A DNA stretch of 64,000 bases. Source: Bradysia coprophila (taxonomy: Eukaryota; Arthropoda; Insecta; Diptera; Sciaridae). The stretch spans positions 3,596,001 to 3,660,000 of the forward strand of contig NC_050735.1 in NCBI RefSeq assembly GCF_014529535.1. Reading direction: 5' to 3'. Both the position numbers and the translations under genes were made by a program. The notes beneath the pieces were generated by a model that ran no database searches, was not told the origin of the DNA, and worked only from the letters and a program-made list of their open reading frames with translations. Of the stretch, positions 47,250 to 60,300 are shown piece after piece. Within the stretch, counting starts at the first letter, position 1, and each line of letters starts with the position of its first letter.

Positions 47250-49560
47250 TTTTTCAGCACACGACCCCTATTTTCCTTACGAGCGAGCGAGTCCTTGGTC
47301 TAGTGCTGAAAAAATCAACATCACAATACTTGTCACACAACATACTATTCCAACTTTTTTTTTCCCTTGGTGAACACAATACTATTTAGAATAGTCATGT
47401 TCTCAGCTCCGCTGAAACTTCGGAAGCTTTTGTTGTGAAAAACGTTGTGTTTACCTCGGGAAAAAAGTTGGAAATTGTATTTTCTCCGGTAAAAACACCA
47501 TTGAAATGCAATTTCCAACTTTTCTTCGCTCGTTGAACAAATAACTATAGTCGGTTGCATTTCTGACGACTTTCAACTATTATTGTTGTAGTATACTACC
47601 AACTACCAAATAATTTTAATTTCTACTATCAGTTCTTTTCCTAAACCTAGACCTAAGCACAAGTTGGACCATGTCAGTAGAACCTTTAGTTTTGTATTTC
47701 ACAATTTTTTGTTAGAAGTCTGACTATAACATTATAATAGCTGGGATGGTTGTCGACAAAGTTGATGATTCATGAAAATTTTATGTTAGGAAATCGAACA
47801 GGTTCAGTGGAACATATGTTGTTCTATTTTCATTTTTCCTATCAAAATACGAATTCGTTTAAAGGATTATCGTTCTCTCTATTCCATTATTCTATCTGTC
47901 TTCCTACTAGAGAGTAGTGTTACGTTTTCTGAATGGATAATTATTAGACATGCGTACACAATATACGAACGCAAGCGATGCAAAGACGAAAGATGGACAG
48001 TGTTGCCAATTATTAGGTACCATGTCTGCTTAACGTCGTCAATGAAAGTTAAAAATTAAACAAAAAAATAATAAAAATAATCGATTCGCTGTGTAGCAAT
48101 GTTTAATACATTTTTGGGGCTACATTAAAGATCTATTAGAACAAATCAGAGGGGACGTTTTCCAGTCGAAATGTTGTAATATACTCAAGTAATTGTCTGA
48201 TCGTTCTCTCATTTCTTTCGATGTAGAACAAATGTAAAGGCACGGAAAAGTATCCACACAATTAGCACAAAAATACATTTCGATAGGGACGATTTCCTGA
48301 ATCATATCAAAAATTGTTACTCAGAATATTCAGTTTGTGATGGAGCTTTTGGAGTGAACGATCGGCTTGAGGACATTAAGTTGTTGTGAGAGAATTTTAA
48401 TAAATTTTTAGGTAAAATATTTTTGTAATTTTTTTATGTTTTCGTCAATATACTACAAACGAAAGTTGACCCCGAGTACATATTTGCGAATAAACTAATA
48501 AATTTGAAGAAAAACCATTGCATGATACCACAATTACAACAAAAAACTTTGCCATGTGAATTACTGAACACGAAAAAAAGGAAATTCCGAAGGATTTCAA
48601 TATTTGTAAGAAAATGTGATTCATTCAATAATTAAACAATTTTTTTTTTGACAATCCGTTTGCTCCCCATACCATGTATAACATGGTAGAAGTGATACAA
48701 GTGCAATGAAATGTTTGACATTGTGGTTGCCCTTTAGTCAATGTAAATATAGATGGAAGGAGCCTTTACGATTTTTTTTATTTACTTTGGTGATCAATAA
48801 TTTCGTTATTTTTGTTATTGGTTGATGAAGCGGAAAAAAGGCGTGTAGGTGCAACAAGTTCACTAGTGTAATTTGTGAACTAATTTGTTCAGCTTTTGAG
48901 GAAGTTTAATTAGAGTAGAAAATACATTATGGTAGACTACAATTATAATTAGTTCGCTTTTGAAGAAATCCATATCTCTTTGGGGATATCGTCTGATACC
49001 AAAAATACGAATTTGATTGTGGTTTCAAAACAATCTTCCTACAAATTCGAAATAACAAAAGTCAATTGATGTTTTATGCTAAAAGAAACAAAAAAAGGAA
49101 CGTACACAAGCACTGAAATGCAATGGGGCATTTTAGTCTAATTTAAACAGTTTCCACACAATTGTGAGATGAGTAAATGAGCTAACGTTCATCTCATAAA
49201 TCATTATATTAAACTCTTCTAAGTGAATCAATTTTACACTTCTGGTAATCAGAACAGTAAAAGAATCGAAACTGCGTTATAATCTGTGTGAAATTACGTT
49301 TAGATTTAAAAGGATCAATAAAATTTTAAGCCAAGTGCGGTCTAATGTCGGCTCACAGGACCTAGAGGTTTTGTAAACGCACTCATGTTCATATGGAAAA
49401 TTATATTTCACGATTGTTTCTTGTGGGATTTCATGAAAATATTGGCAAATGGAATCATTTTTAACGCACAACCAAAAACTAATAACGTTCGTTTATTACT
49501 ATCTATTTTTAGATTAATTTGATATAAATTGTGAGGGCGTTCAAGATAAAACAGATCACT
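47250..49560. other. Intergenic, one dispersed repeat
   Basis: Apart from the repeat shared with pgant intron 2 (about 47420-47535), nothing is recognised in this AT-rich stretch. Confidence 0.4.
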
Positions 49561-51062
49561 GTGGTAGACTATTCGCACGGGCGTGCGAATAGCCATTGGA
49601 TTTGACTATTCGGACGCCCGTGATTTATACTAAATCAAAATGATGAATTTTTTCAAACCTCAAATCAAGCATTTTTATTATAGAAGACAAATTTCTTAGA
49701 TTTAGTTCTGTTGTTGAAAACAAAGTCTCCTCCAGTTGCAATCGGATGATTGTACATACACATTTTCAACAGCTTTGAAAGGAAGGAGAACTGATAGTAC
49801 AATCGCTAAACCGAACTGGTGTGCATACGTTATTTTGCACCAGCTGGTCACATACAATTCCAAATGGGACCAGCTGGTGCAAAATAACGTATGCTGTATG
49901 CACACCAGTTCGGTTTAGCGATTGTAGTCTGAGAGCGAATACTGAATTGAACGAAAGGAAAAATGTGATAAGTATTATAAGTTTGAAAGATCTGGATTGG
50001 ATTCTTTAGCGCGGTTGGATTAACTCAAAGCTGTATGCAGCCGTACTCGTACACCAGTGATTGTATAGACCTGAAGTTGTTTTAAGTGGAAAAGAAAAGA
50101 GTGAAATAGGAAGAAAATATTTTTCGATATAAAATGTCCAAAACCTCAAAATTGACATTCAATAAAAGAAAATCTTTCGAAATTATTCGACTGACACTTC
50201 AGGATTTCGAATTCTACTAAATAACGAAGGGTGGTGATTTATATTGAGAAGAACTTCGCTCCTGTTCTTTTTAGTTAACGATTCCAACCGAACCAATTAC
50301 AGAAAAACATTTAGATGTTTTATGTATAGAATCAAACTCTCACATTTACAAGTGTTAGCATATGAAGTGTGACTTCATTTGTTCTTGCACAACACTTGTA
50401 CTTGTATTATGTTTGTTAAAACCCGGCTTAAGTGGTAGCCCACCACATTCCCGCATGTAATAGCATGTTTGGTGATGAAATGGTTTGGAAGTTTATTTTC
50501 ATACGAAAATGAACTAACATTTCCGTTTATGATTCGCTGAAGATGTACATGTACAAAGGTATGACCTACTTCCTATAGGTTTGTCATTTCCTTGCCACTG
50601 TCCCCATGGCCTGATGAGAAGTGGTATTTTTGAACAGCATTTTAATGCAAAACGTCGAAAGACGTACATAGTCAATACTTCTCGCAGATCGAAACAGTGG
50701 CAAAAACCATTCGCTATTTCATTCCGACACACTCAAAATCGTTTTACAACTACAGTTACAGCCGTTTTATTCCGTTGGTTGCACTCTTTTGTAATCTTAT
50801 GGGTATTGGCTATTCGTACTCAAAAAGGACTGCTTATGAAAAAAACAAATATGATTTTTGCATGGCGCAAAGGCAGTCCTTTTTGCGTACGAATAGCCAG
50901 TATTCGTTGTTTTGACTATTTGTACGCGAGTGCGAATAGTCAAATCCAATGTGAAATTAGCTATTTAATAGTCTAAGACAGTGTGGAATGGATATTCGCA
51001 CGCGCGTGCGCGTTGTCAAGTCCACTGTGAAATGGCTATTCGTACGCGCGTGCGAATAGAAT
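49560..51062. repeat. Cluster of CTATTCG...CGAATAG palindromes
   Basis: CpG-rich palindromes with CTATTCG(C/T)ACG arms occur at 49569-49592, 50914-50941 and 51036-51059. Partial ones are at 49603-49613 and 50991-51012, and a larger hairpin at 50808-50898 uses the same arms. Shared flanks such as 'gtgaaatggctatt' and 'atccaatgtgaaa' suggest one repeat family. Confidence 0.7.
49798..49926. mobile_element. Foldback MITE TACAATCGCTAAACCGAA
   Basis: A near-perfect hairpin of 129 bp. The arms read TACAATCGCTAAACCGAACT..., then 'ataacgta' and 'gcaccagctgg', and meet near 49860. Non-coding. Confidence 0.8.
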
Positions 51063-51572
51063 CAGCCAAAACAGATTGGCAATGTCAGTCTAATACTTTT
51101 ATTGGAAAAATAGATCTACACCACGGTTACCCTAACTCACCTAACTGGTAGCTAGTCACAATATCACAATGCAACAAACACAGCATGTATACTGTTCAAC
51201 TGGGTTTCAAATGTTTATCATACAATGTCACTAGGGACTATTTTCAGATTCTCATTTTCCCATATTTTCTTCAATTTTCTCACATTTTTCGTAATTTTCC
51301 CAAAGAAAATATTTTTGGAACTTTGGAAAAGTCTGTAAAAAATTTAGGAAAATTAAAGGATATTTTCCCAAAAATTGTCCCTCATTGACATGCTTTCGAG
51401 GGCAATAGATGTTATTGAATGTTTCTAACATTTTATTTGGCGAGTCAAGTATTGTGCTTTGTAGTTCGTGTGTATAAATTTATCGGAAATATTTTCAACA
51501 TCAAAATTAACGTCAGCGAAATACGTGCTACTTTAACGCATTACGGACCAGCTGGGCCATGATCATTTTTAG

Positions 51573-52785
51573 ACCCGTACGAAGTACTGGGGTCTTATGG
51601 GTTTACGCATACGTTTGTAACACGTCGAATTGGACTCCCTGAGTAAGGGGAAACCTATTGTGGTTGTCCAGAGATGCCAAATCAGCAAGAAAAAAATGTC
51701 CGTCCGTCCGTCCGTCCCTCCGTCTGTCTGTAACTTGAGTAAAACGCATCCGATTTTGAAAATTCTTTTTTTCCCCGTTTGGTAATGTCAAAGGACAGGC
51801 TAAGTTCGAAGATGAGTGATTTTGGATTGACCCCTCCTGAGCTGGGGCTCAATAAGTGCTTTACGGTTTTTCGAAGATATCTCCGGACATTTAAACGCTA
51901 TACTCGTAAATGATACGTCAAATAAAAGGTATTTACAATACCGATCGACAAAAAAAAAGTTTATGGAAATCGGATGACCGACTTGTGAGTTAGACCCCTT
52001 GGTGTGAAACAGGCACAAGGCGGCAAGCAGTTTTTGCTTGTAGGTCGGCCAAATTTGAACATATTTCGTTCGTTTTAGCTTAATTAGATAGGTATTGACC
52101 GTACCAATCAGGGAAAAAAAAGTTTATGAAATTATGTTCTCCGGAGCGTGAGCTAGGTCTCTTGGAGTGAGCTCTTATCTGGCTACTCGGCCGTACAGTG
52201 AACGTGGAGTATTTTGTCAATATCTCGAGTAAATTTTGACCGAATTTCATGAATTTTTTTTTGTTTGAAAGGTATTAACGATGTAAAGCGTCGGTACTAT
52301 TTCCGGTCTCCTAACAAAATGGCTGCCGGCGGCCATATTGGATTTTATTAAAAGTTATATAAAGTGGGAAAAATGATGCTTAGAGAGTTTCTGTTAACAT
52401 GGAAATAATGTGTTAAGTGTGAGGGGTTTCAGGGATTACATATATGGACATCTATATATACCTATATACAGCTATATTGAGCTATATACAGGCATATAGA
52501 GCTATACAATAGCATATTCCTCTGTGAAATGTTTATTTACAGTGAAATATAGGTAAATATAGCGGTATATAGCTGTTTAAATAGGAATTTATGAAATTTG
52601 ACTTCGTACGGGGCTGTCTATATTGCCTCCGGCAATTTAATTGTATATGATAACAAGGCAAAGAGTGGATAATGTAAGTGATTTAAAAGGAAGAATAGTT
52701 TTTCAGCAGAGAAGAAAATGAAGTAAGAGAAATGAAGAGTTTCACATTAAAGGCTTTTGATACGAATAGGTGTTTCGTACGGGTC
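51573..52785. mobile_element. GACCCGTACGAA repeat with (TCCG)n
   Basis: Inverted ends GACCCGTACGAA (51573) and TTCGTACGGGTC (ending 52785). A further 'acttcgtacgggg' lies at 52601, so the right boundary is uncertain. It contains a (TCCG)n/(GTCT)n tract at 51697-51732 and 'atggctgccggcggccatat' near 52320. I recall similar blocks as a high-copy repeat in other insect genomes. No coding capacity was recognised. Confidence 0.6.
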
Positions 52786-54399
52786 GTTTTTCAATTTTTT
52801 TTTTTGCGCTGCGTCTGTTCTTTAACGTGATAATTGGTATAACGCAACTTTAATAGGATCCAACTTGTAGCAAGAAAGGGTCACGTGACAAATCCTTCAC
52901 TCCATGTAACACTACATTGCAGTGAGGTTTTTTTTAGTTCTAAGCACAATTTGAGGGTTTTTAGAGTTTTAAAAGTCTGCGTTGTTTCCAGTCAATTAGG
53001 CGTTTTCAATTTGTGATCGAATTCAAATTTTGCGCCAGAATATAGACTGGGAAGCACTTAATTGACTAGAAACATCGAAAACTTTCAAAACTCCAAAAAA
53101 CCTCAAATTGTATTTTCTTAATGTGAACAAACTGTAGCATATCAATGTCAAGATTTTATACCACGAATCCAACGTGCCTTTTATCGGTTCTCAAAACCTT
53201 CAGCATGACTACCAACAGTGTGCAAAGTCTATTCGTCCTATTCATATTTTTAGATTTCCAATTTTTTTATTGGCTCGTATCACGTATATATAACATTTAA
53301 TCTGATGTACGTACTTATCTGATGTAAATATATTTTTACAAAAAAAAACCGAGGATCCGTAAAATCATATATTTTGATGAATAATTTGGTTCGACGGATC
53401 GATAATGGTATCATGAAATTTATACATAAATAATAATTGCCATATGCCGTATTATAATGAGCGCGACAATAATGTTCAACATGGTTTTGTCTGACCATCT
53501 GAATAAAAATAAAAAATCCAGGAAGATCTTAGATTCCTTCATTTAATAGAATGTCCTTAGAGAGAAGAAGGAGTGAAACTTTATTATTTAAGAACATAAA
53601 CAGAGGCCGCATTCTCTATAGTTGCATCAACTAAACCGCAAGTCTATTAAAGAAAAGAAAAACGATTCCAAATTGTATAGCATTATGAAAATTACAATAA
53701 TTTTCCAATTTGTTTCCATTCCAAGAAGTTACATTGGAAACAAAATAATATTTTTTTTGCTCGGTCGTTGCAAAGAACTGAATTATAGAGGCGAGAAGTA
53801 TGATTTATGTGACAATTTTCTGGGAAATGCTAAATATGTCGAGTCAAAATATATAAAATGTTAAAAGAGTGTATCATAGTGATACATAGTGGTAATGTCT
53901 CGGTGAATGTAGACGTTTCAATTCCCTCGAAAAAATAATAATTTTATTTTAAGAAAAACGTTAGTAGAAACGTGATTGACATTTACGTTACGATGGGACA
54001 TTTATCATAATAAAAACGAATTCGCATTGTTATTTGTTGGGGAACAGATTACGTCTCTAGTTTGGAGTTTTTTTTGTTGTAATTTTTCAATTTTCCTGAA
54101 TAAATAGGTCAGTCAAATGTTGGTGGATGATGCAGTGAATATACAGAGTATGGTGGCTATACGCTGTATAATTCGAAATTGTGTGCCGTGTAGTTAGAAC
54201 GCATTCTTATTCTCAGCGAATGTGGGGGTGTTAAAATAAATGAAGTAAAAGATTCCCTCTAAGCTTTAAATGATTTTCTTTTCGGAACATCTACACTAAT
54301 TGCTGCAAAAATATTTAAAAAAAAACTTTTTTCCAGATTAACTTTTAATTACATCGATTGGAATTGCATCAACGAATTCAAAATCAACTTCCTCAATAA
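52786..54399. other. Intergenic upstream of the Teh gene
   Basis: AT-rich. Presumed promoter and 5' UTR of the TipE-family gene. A pyrimidine-rich tract at about 54325-54336 may be an acceptor for a UTR exon. No coding exon was found. Confidence 0.4.
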
Positions 54400-57300
54400 A
54401 TGGGACGACGGAAAAACAAGCCAAGATTAATACCTGAACAGGACAAACGAATATGTGGTTCAATTTGTCTATGCCAACTTACCATTGTTTTGTCCTGTGT
54501 TTCTATCGTCTACCTCAGTGTCGCCATCTATCTTCCGTCGTATAAGTATGAAGATACACCAGTCCGAAGAATACTGCAGTGAATTTCATTGACACCTCTT
54601 TAATATTGTACAATCTAGGGCATTTCAGTCTGGCTTCGAAGATACCCCAGTTATGTGTCAAACTGTTAATACAACAATCGCCAACAATTGTCCGTGGGCT
54701 TCTTGTGGTGAATGGTGTTTAACGAAAACAGGAGGTTTTTGTACTCAAATCCATGCAACTGTGCGACGTAATGGAACGGATATTCAATTGGAAAATTGTA
54801 CTCGCATAGCAACGACAGGATGTCCTCAGGTATGGATAAGACAGACATTTTCACCCTACATTTTTATAACAGAAATTAGTCATGACATCTGACTCGTGTG
54901 GTTTTTTATGGCAAAATGTGTGTTACAACAAATGACGTAAAAGATTTTTAATCAATATGTTTATCAAAAGAGTTGACAGACTGAAAAATTAGGCATATGT
55001 GCCGTCTGTGAAAGGTCAAATGAGTCAGATCGAAATAAAATTCAACTTAGAGTTTGTGATGACAATTCAGCGACAGATAACCGATAGTTTGTGTCTATTA
55101 AAGACCGTTAAAATTCAAATTTTCAGGTAAAACCAGAAGCAATAAAAAAATTCAATTGTAACAATGGAACCGAATGTGCCGTTTTGAGTGGAGTGTTCAA
55201 TTGTTCTTTAGGTAAGCCTTCCCGGAAAAGAGAATGAACCAAAAGCGAAATCTAATTCCACTTTATTTCACCGTTAAAGGACATTGCAAAAATATGTCCG
55301 AATTATATCTTTGTCATCACAAGGCCGATGGTGGTGTCGTTATAGACGCTGAAAAGGACAATCTGAAATTGAATGGATTTTTCGAATGCGTAAATTCGAA
55401 ATGCACCAAAATCCGAAAAGCCTTTTCTTGCGATCGATACTGTCCAAAGATCACAACCGCAGTGAACGTTCTCATCATGCAAGACGATAATTTAGTTACA
55501 GCAGAATGTGATATCGGGTATGGTTACAATGAAGCGAGAGGAAAGGATTCTGGGGTACTGAGAAAATCAATTTTCCTTGAGTGATTAGTTGTCAAAGTGC
55601 GCTCTTGATTTCAGGTGCGGCTTAGTACACCGAAAAAAATTTGGGATGAAAATATGGGAGTTTTGCTGACGAGTTGTCACGACGTTATTAGGGACGGCGA
55701 CAAACTAAGGTTACCGATTTTAATAAGAGATGTTGTGCTGCGGCAATTTACCATCTTTTGATTTTTTTAACAGAGCCACTGACTGCTTAAATGGGACTTT
55801 ATTGAAACAATCAGAATTACCTCATCCTTACATGAATTTTACTCAATTTTGGAAAATATACGAAAACAGTAACGAAGTATTGGATCCCAACGAAATGTAA
55901 GTGTCTTACGCGGTTCGGGCCGTTGATCTTCAACCAAGCCTCTCAAAAAGGTATCTCTTGATTGATCGCCTAATTTTCAGATTTTTACCGAAACAGTCAA
56001 GTGTGACGATATACAACACCAGTAAATTGTTCATCAATCTCGAAGGATGCGTTAACACATTACGGGGTGAATGCAATGAATTCGTTGCCATGTATGGCCG
56101 AGATGGCGATAATAATACAGCCCAATCGAGATTTCGGTGTTTCTACAATAAAGTAAAAAACGCAACTGCTCGGACGTCATTTCGCAAAAATTATTGAAAT
56201 CAAAAACGAAAATTTCTCTTTCAGCACAATCCAGCATTCGTCGTTCTTCGATTTGATTTGGATAAAACGTGGCGTGAACTTTTGATTGCCGTGTGTGTTC
56301 CCGTTTCATTATTCGTCATTTCATTCATTGCTCTGTGTATTATCACAAAATCAGTGAAGGTAGGCAGGAAAATTATGGTAAAATGATTTCGGATGTACCC
56401 TCATTGAAAACCATTATAGGTGGGAGATGACTCAAAAATGAGATGTAAATATTGTGCCGGCGAAACATCGGACGCTGAAGATAACAATTATACTAGCAAA
56501 TCGAATCATAAAAGTAATTGCCCAATGGAATCACAAGAGCCGTGCCTATCACCTTTGGTAAGTGATCGATTTAAATTTTATTATGCGAGAGCGGACTATG
56601 ACACTTTAATTGCACTTCTTCCGAAATCTAAACCGAAATTGCTTCACAGACAAATCCAAAAATATACAGCACAATACACGAGTAAACTTACACAGTCGCT
56701 GCCTAATCGCAATGTTCCATTACGATAAATTAACTAAACAAATGTTGCTGTTGATGTTGTTATACGCACTAGCACCAATTATTTACTGTGTTTGCACCAA
56801 AATGCACATAATATGGATGTTGTTTAGAGCTTCTAAATGCTATATTGAACGCTAGTTCCTTAACGCTAAGTAAGTTCGACGTAAGTTAATTTTTGAATTT
56901 GTTCCGCATTATAATGATTGAAAACTGCATCCATACATCCACAACCTAAATCAAAATTGTTAACGACCTTCACTCACAAGTCTCGAAAAATTAGGAAAAT
57001 GGCTCGGCTCGAGTGGGCAATAAAACTATCGAAAATAGAGTCTACAGAAAGAGAAATGGTTCGGTTGTTGCTGTGGAATTTTCTTACAGACCCAGAGAGC
57101 ACTCGTGCCTTTTAATGCCTCTCTGGATGGGGTAATACAGTTAGATTTTGTAAAGTGAAAAGCAACTGTTCTACGATTGGTGTCAAAGTAGAGCCAAGAA
57201 AGTCGTTGAAAAATATTTTTTTTTTGTTGGAAGGTCTGTTGTGCCTGACAAGTGCAATTCTCGATCGTTCAACTTAACAGGCTCGGGAGACCTTCCAACA

Positions 57301-60300
57301 AAACAAAAAAAAATTCCATGCGTCATTTGGCTCCAACACCTTTAGTTCTATACCAATTTGGATTTTTTATGAAGCAGGTCGGTAACTAAGTCAGACCTCC
57401 AACGTTGGCAGCGCAAAAGATCAACAAATGTGGCAAAAAGAATAAAAATCGCAAAATCAACAAAAAACAATGTGACTCCGGACACGAATCCCCACCAAGA
57501 CCTGACACCTGCGCGATAAAGTTCTGGGTAAAGGTTCTAGTCACTTGATTTGACTTGATTTGTTCGTAAATCGACCTCCCAAACAACCTTTTACGGCTGT
57601 AAGCGCAGGACCACCGGCTCAACGTGACTTCCGAACCACACCTAAAAGTATGCAAATTCTCGCTGAGGAAAGTTAGGCGCTTAATCGGTATCTTGTTTAA
57701 GAGGGCAGACTAGGTGTGAAGTAGGCTATATATTGAAAAATTGGTTTTAAAATTAATGTAGACCATTTAATGAAAATCTGTTCCAGCAATTAGATGAGCA
57801 ATATGTTTATCTATCTCTAAAAAATGAAAAACGATTTACAATAAGCAACAGTTGGAAGAAAACCGATTTCCAAAAAAATATTGCATAGCCTAACTTTAAG
57901 CGACGTTCATATTTTGGAAATCGGTTTTCTTCCAACTGTTGCTTATTGTAAATCGTTTTTCATTTTTTAGAGATAGATAAACATATTGCTCATCTAATTG
58001 CTGGAACAGATTTTCATTAAATGGTCTACATTAAGGGAACGTCCATAAAGGACGTCCGCGCTTAGGGGGGGAGGGGGGGTTTCTGAAAATCGGACAAAAT
58101 GTGACCACTAAAACAGGGGGGGAGGGGGTCAAAAAAAAGTTTGGACGTCCACTTATTTTATTTTTTTTTTCTTATCGTACGAGACGTTATAGTCGGTAAA
58201 GGTCAACCGAGTAATTGCACACATTTCGATCTATTGTTTAAGTTCTAATTGTTTGACTTCGTGACATGTGTTCAATTTAGATTGGACGTCAGTGAAAAAT
58301 ATTTTTTAAGTTTGAAAATATGGATAAATACTCCTTATTTAAATCGTTATTGGATGCGTTTTCGAAAGCGTATCCGTTAAAAACAAAACAGCAACATCAG
58401 TGCGATGTTTCCAAAGTATGGAACGAAATAAAGAAACAAAAAAATTATTCTGAGCTAGTTTCCAAGAAAATAGTGGAATACAAAGAGAAATCGCTAAAAT
58501 CAAAAGCGAATTTATTTCATTTGTGGAACTCCAAAAGCAATGCATCCGTCCAATTAAATTCTAATGAGCAGACAGACTCGAATCCGCAAAATAATACTGG
58601 CGAAATATTGAATTTATCGAATTCTTTTGAAGAATTAGCAGTGGACGTAACTCCAAGTCATCCTCCGAGTCACGGAAATACTAAAGAAACCAAGTCGACA
58701 TTCCACAACAAGGCAAACGATCGGACCCCAGCCCAATTAAAATTGCAGCAAGAATCTGCTTGCCTAACAGCTGAAATTGTGGCATTGTCAAAAAGGAAGG
58801 AAAGTGGCCTTTTCACGAGTGATATGCGAGCCGAACTGAAAAAGAAACGCGAGAAACTATCATCTCTCCAGAAGAAGCTTTGTGTAAAACGACGTGATAT
58901 GTTCAGGAAACGTAAAAGTCGTCACAATTTTAAGGCAAAATTATCCAAAATATGCGACAGTAATCCGGACGTCAAGAAAGCGTTAAAGGTGAGTTCCCAT
59001 TTGTGTTAAGACATCAATATTCTGTGAGTAGGTTGTGTTCTCTTGTAACAAAACTACACACACAAGCATTGCCCTCAGTCAATGTCTGGCATTCTGTTGT
59101 TGTAATGAAAACCTTTTTAAATTTAAAGATTCGAAATTCTACTGGCCGACCTCGATTAGAAGTTGAACAACCAGAGCTGCTGAAGACGATAATTGCTATT
59201 GCGATACACGGGTCTGCGTCTCATGATAAGCGGCGTGAGGATATGTTTCGGTCAATTAGGACGTTGACTGAACTTAAAGAAAAGTTGAATGATGAGGGTT
59301 TCCAGATTTCAAGAGCCGCTACGTACCTTAGGCTACTGCCACGAAGGTCTAACACTCAAGAAGGAAAACGTCATGTAACAACAGTTCCCGTCCGTTTATG
59401 CAAAACACAAGCGCGAGAACGAAACTGTAATCAGAAAATTGCGACCGAAGCGTATTGCTGCTGTTCGAGCGCGGGAAGCCCTGGCAATTATAAACTACGA
59501 CGATGAAATGGAAGACGCTGAATGGCATCGAAAGGAAGATCTAGACCTGGATGGTCTTGATATTCCTCAAGAAGAGACAACAAACGGGAATATTGTTATG
59601 CCTGTCGAAACTTGCTTGTACAACGAGTGGTCGGAAGATGTGTAAATTGTGTTTTGTGGAAGATGTGTTTTTATTAAATAAAATTTTGATTTGAATCAAT
59701 TTCGAATTTTTTGTGGACGTCCTTCAGGGGGGGAGGGGGTATGGTAAATCGGACATATTGTGACAGGGGGGGGAGGGGGTATCAAAAAATTCATAAAAAT
59801 CGCGGACGTCCTTTATGGACGTTCCCTAATTTTAAAACCAATTTTTCAATATATAGCCTACTTCACACCTAGTCTGCCCACTTAAATCAAGGCTAGACAA
59901 ATGCACAAAAATGTATCCGTCACATGAATTCATTCAGTATGTACATCGTTACAGCCACCAAACACACTGCAACTCCAACTATCTAAATTATGAAGGTTGT
60001 GAATGAACTTTAGGACGTTACCAGTGCGATATAGTCGCTAGAAAGATTTCATGTAGATTTGTCGGACCCAGATCATTTACTTAACCATCCCGTCAAATGA
60101 AGTCAAAGTAAACAGTCAAATTTAACTAAGATCGCTCTAATTGAAGAAATTATTGTGGGGTGAAGGTCGATGCTCAATCTACCTTCTTTGCTTTTAACAA
60201 AAAATTGAAACATCAGTAACAAAAAGAAAAACCCGCACGCATTACAATTTACGACACTATCATGTCCATTTTCGTCACTAAGAAACCTTTTCACATTTAA

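Larger units (their letters stand above)
57701..59881. mobile_element. TTAA-flanked foldback MITE split by a later insertion
   Basis: TTAA at 57697-57700 and 59882-59885. Ends GAGGGCAGACTAGGTGTG and complement. It is a long hairpin of about 386 bp (arms meet near 57876-57914), with the right arm cut at 58034/59827 by another element. The intact left arm shows what the right arm looked like before insertion. Confidence 0.88.

Noticed and set aside
55615..55709. Exon 5 of the Teh gene starting at the stronger acceptor
   Set aside because: It puts the following codons out of frame with the only good upstream donor. Kept as a possible minor isoform.
57386..57655. 89-codon frame on - in the Teh intron
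   Set aside because: Begins and ends in intron sequence without splice support, and no homology was recognised.
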